From: CBDVBE01 sp964543525
Lineage (GTDB): Bacteria > Fibrobacterota > Chitinivibrionia > Chitinivibrionales > JANQEN01
NCBI GenBank assembly: GCA_964543525.1
Contig: CAZIYW010000171.1
Span: 1-8,061, forward strand
Direction of reading: 5' to 3'
DNA length: 8,061 nucleotides
The position numbers were made by a program, and so were the translations under genes. The notes below the pieces were generated by a model. That model saw nothing but the letters and a program-made list of their open reading frames with translations. It made no database searches and had not been told where the DNA came from. The first letter of the stretch is position 1, and each line of letters opens with the position of its first letter. Shown piece by piece: positions 7,389-8,061 of the stretch.

Positions 7389-7444
7389 TTCCGGCCTTGT
7401 ATAGTTTCTCTCTATCTACACTGCATTCCTTAAAAGCAGCCGAC

Positions 7445-8061
7445 TTATTTTATCACGCTGAATCGCTTCCGGATAATTTCATCACCGGTTTGCAGCCGGG
7501 CAATGTACATTCCGGAGCAGGAGGGTTGCCAGAAAAGATTGTCTGTGGTATGCGGATTCTGTTGCCGCCAGCAGCGTTTGCCCAGCGCGGAATAGATTGA
7601 TAATGAATAGTGCTGCTGACTCTTAATAGTGAATTGTACATTTTCTCCGGCTTTATTAATAAAAAGTTTGAGCGGATTTACCGATACTTTATTGCTCTTA
7701 AGGATACTGGTTGGTGAATCCCACATAGCTTCAACAGCATCAATAGCGCATCTGCCTTCAATGCGGACGTAGCGGGCATTATCAAGTCCGGCCTCATCGA
7801 GGTCAAATTCCTGCGTTCCACTGCCGGTGCCGAGCTTTTTCCAGTCATCCCAGATCTTCTGGCTTGCATAGAAAGTGTAGTTTGCACCTGAACCGGTGGT
7901 ATGTACTTTGAATTCATTACCGTTAATATTTTTAATCGGATACTGCATATCAAAGTCGATTTTACTGCCGCTGTTTAAGGTGAAACTGTTATTGTCATTG
8001 GGACCAAGTGCAGCAGGAGTGACTCCGGAGCCGACTTCGGTAAAGGTGACTTTATAAGCCC
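7445..8061 (-). CDS. C-terminal part of a secreted protein: discoidin-like domain plus Por-type sorting tail (5' end beyond window)
   Basis: 204 residues are visible; the frame is open past the internal ATG at 7948 to the right edge, so this is the end of a longer protein. Visible residues about 18-113 form a beta-sandwich of the discoidin-like type common in secreted FCB-group proteins: a 'LGPNDNNSFTL' opening, 'WKKLGTG.GT.EFDL' and 'AGLDNARYVRIEG' strands, and a closing 'AIDAVEAM'. After a short linker, residues 128-204 match a Por-type C-terminal sorting domain: 'FTIKSQQHYSLSIYSALGK' (an 'l.iys..Gk' strand), 'CSGMYIARLQTGD', and a basic end 'KRFSVIK'. The front end, which would tell the activity (often a glycoside hydrolase or adhesin in such proteins), is missing. 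It converges on the large + strand gene with a 56-base gap. Confidence 0.78.
   Translation of the reverse strand, partial: AYKVTFTEVGSGVTPAALGPNDNNSFTLNSGSKIDFDMQYPIKNINGNEFKVHTTGSGANYTFYASQKIWDDWKKLGTGSGTQEFDLDEAGLDNARYVRIEGRCAIDAVEAMWDSPTSILKSNKVSVNPLKLFINKAGENVQFTIKSQQHYSLSIYSALGKRCWRQQNPHTTDNLFWQPSCSGMYIARLQTGDEIIRKRFSVIK

Noticed and set aside
7389..7444. Possible bidirectional terminator between the convergent genes (CTGC 7421-7424 with GCAG 7436-7439)
   Set aside because: The stem is only 4 bp with an 11-base loop and has no proper U-run on either strand.
7397..7600. 67-residue plus-strand frame after the large gene
   Set aside because: Mostly antisense to the conserved sorting tail of the minus-strand gene, and has no recognisable feature.
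7678..7953. 91-residue minus-strand frame within the last gene
   Set aside because: It overlaps, in another frame, the well-supported discoidin-like domain; the alternative product looks random.

Overview
The window looks like a chromosomal segment from a flagellated, Gram-negative-type bacterium that exports large surface proteins with C-terminal sorting domains. The combination of a fliH-fliI-fliJ block, a giant multi-Ig protein with a FlgD-like/type-A C-terminal domain, and a second protein with a Por-type C-terminal tail suggests the FCB superphylum. A motile member of Fibrobacterota (Chitinispirillia-like) is my best guess, but it is inferred from protein style only and no marker gene is present.

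Layout: positions 1-2815 (+ strand) hold three flagellar type III export genes in the usual order: fliH (open at the left edge), fliI (complete export ATPase with all expected motifs) and fliJ. fliI and fliJ overlap by one base (TGATG). A gene for a 1545-residue secreted protein (2751-7388, + strand) begins inside the 3' end of fliJ in another frame, with a 65-base overlap, so it is very probably transcribed and perhaps translated together with the flagellar genes. Its parts are a signal peptide, a propeller-like repeat region, several Ig-like domains, an ASH/Hydin-like domain, three tandem SbsA-Ig-like (Big_5-like) repeats and a C-terminal FlgD-Ig-like/T9SS-type domain. A 56-base convergent spacer (7389-7444) holds no convincing terminator. 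The last gene (7445-8061, - strand) is cut by the right edge. Only its C-terminus is visible: a discoidin-like beta-sandwich followed by a Por-type sorting tail.

How they work together: FliH (stator/regulator), FliI (hexameric ATPase) and FliJ (central stalk) form the soluble ATPase complex that feeds substrates into the flagellar export gate. The two tail-bearing proteins are probably cell-surface or secreted proteins using a general (Sec) plus outer-membrane route. Whether the 1545-residue protein has a motility function is the open question raised by its position. I saw no RNA genes, insertion sequences, CRISPR arrays or origins. No stretch of more than 300 bases lacks a gene.
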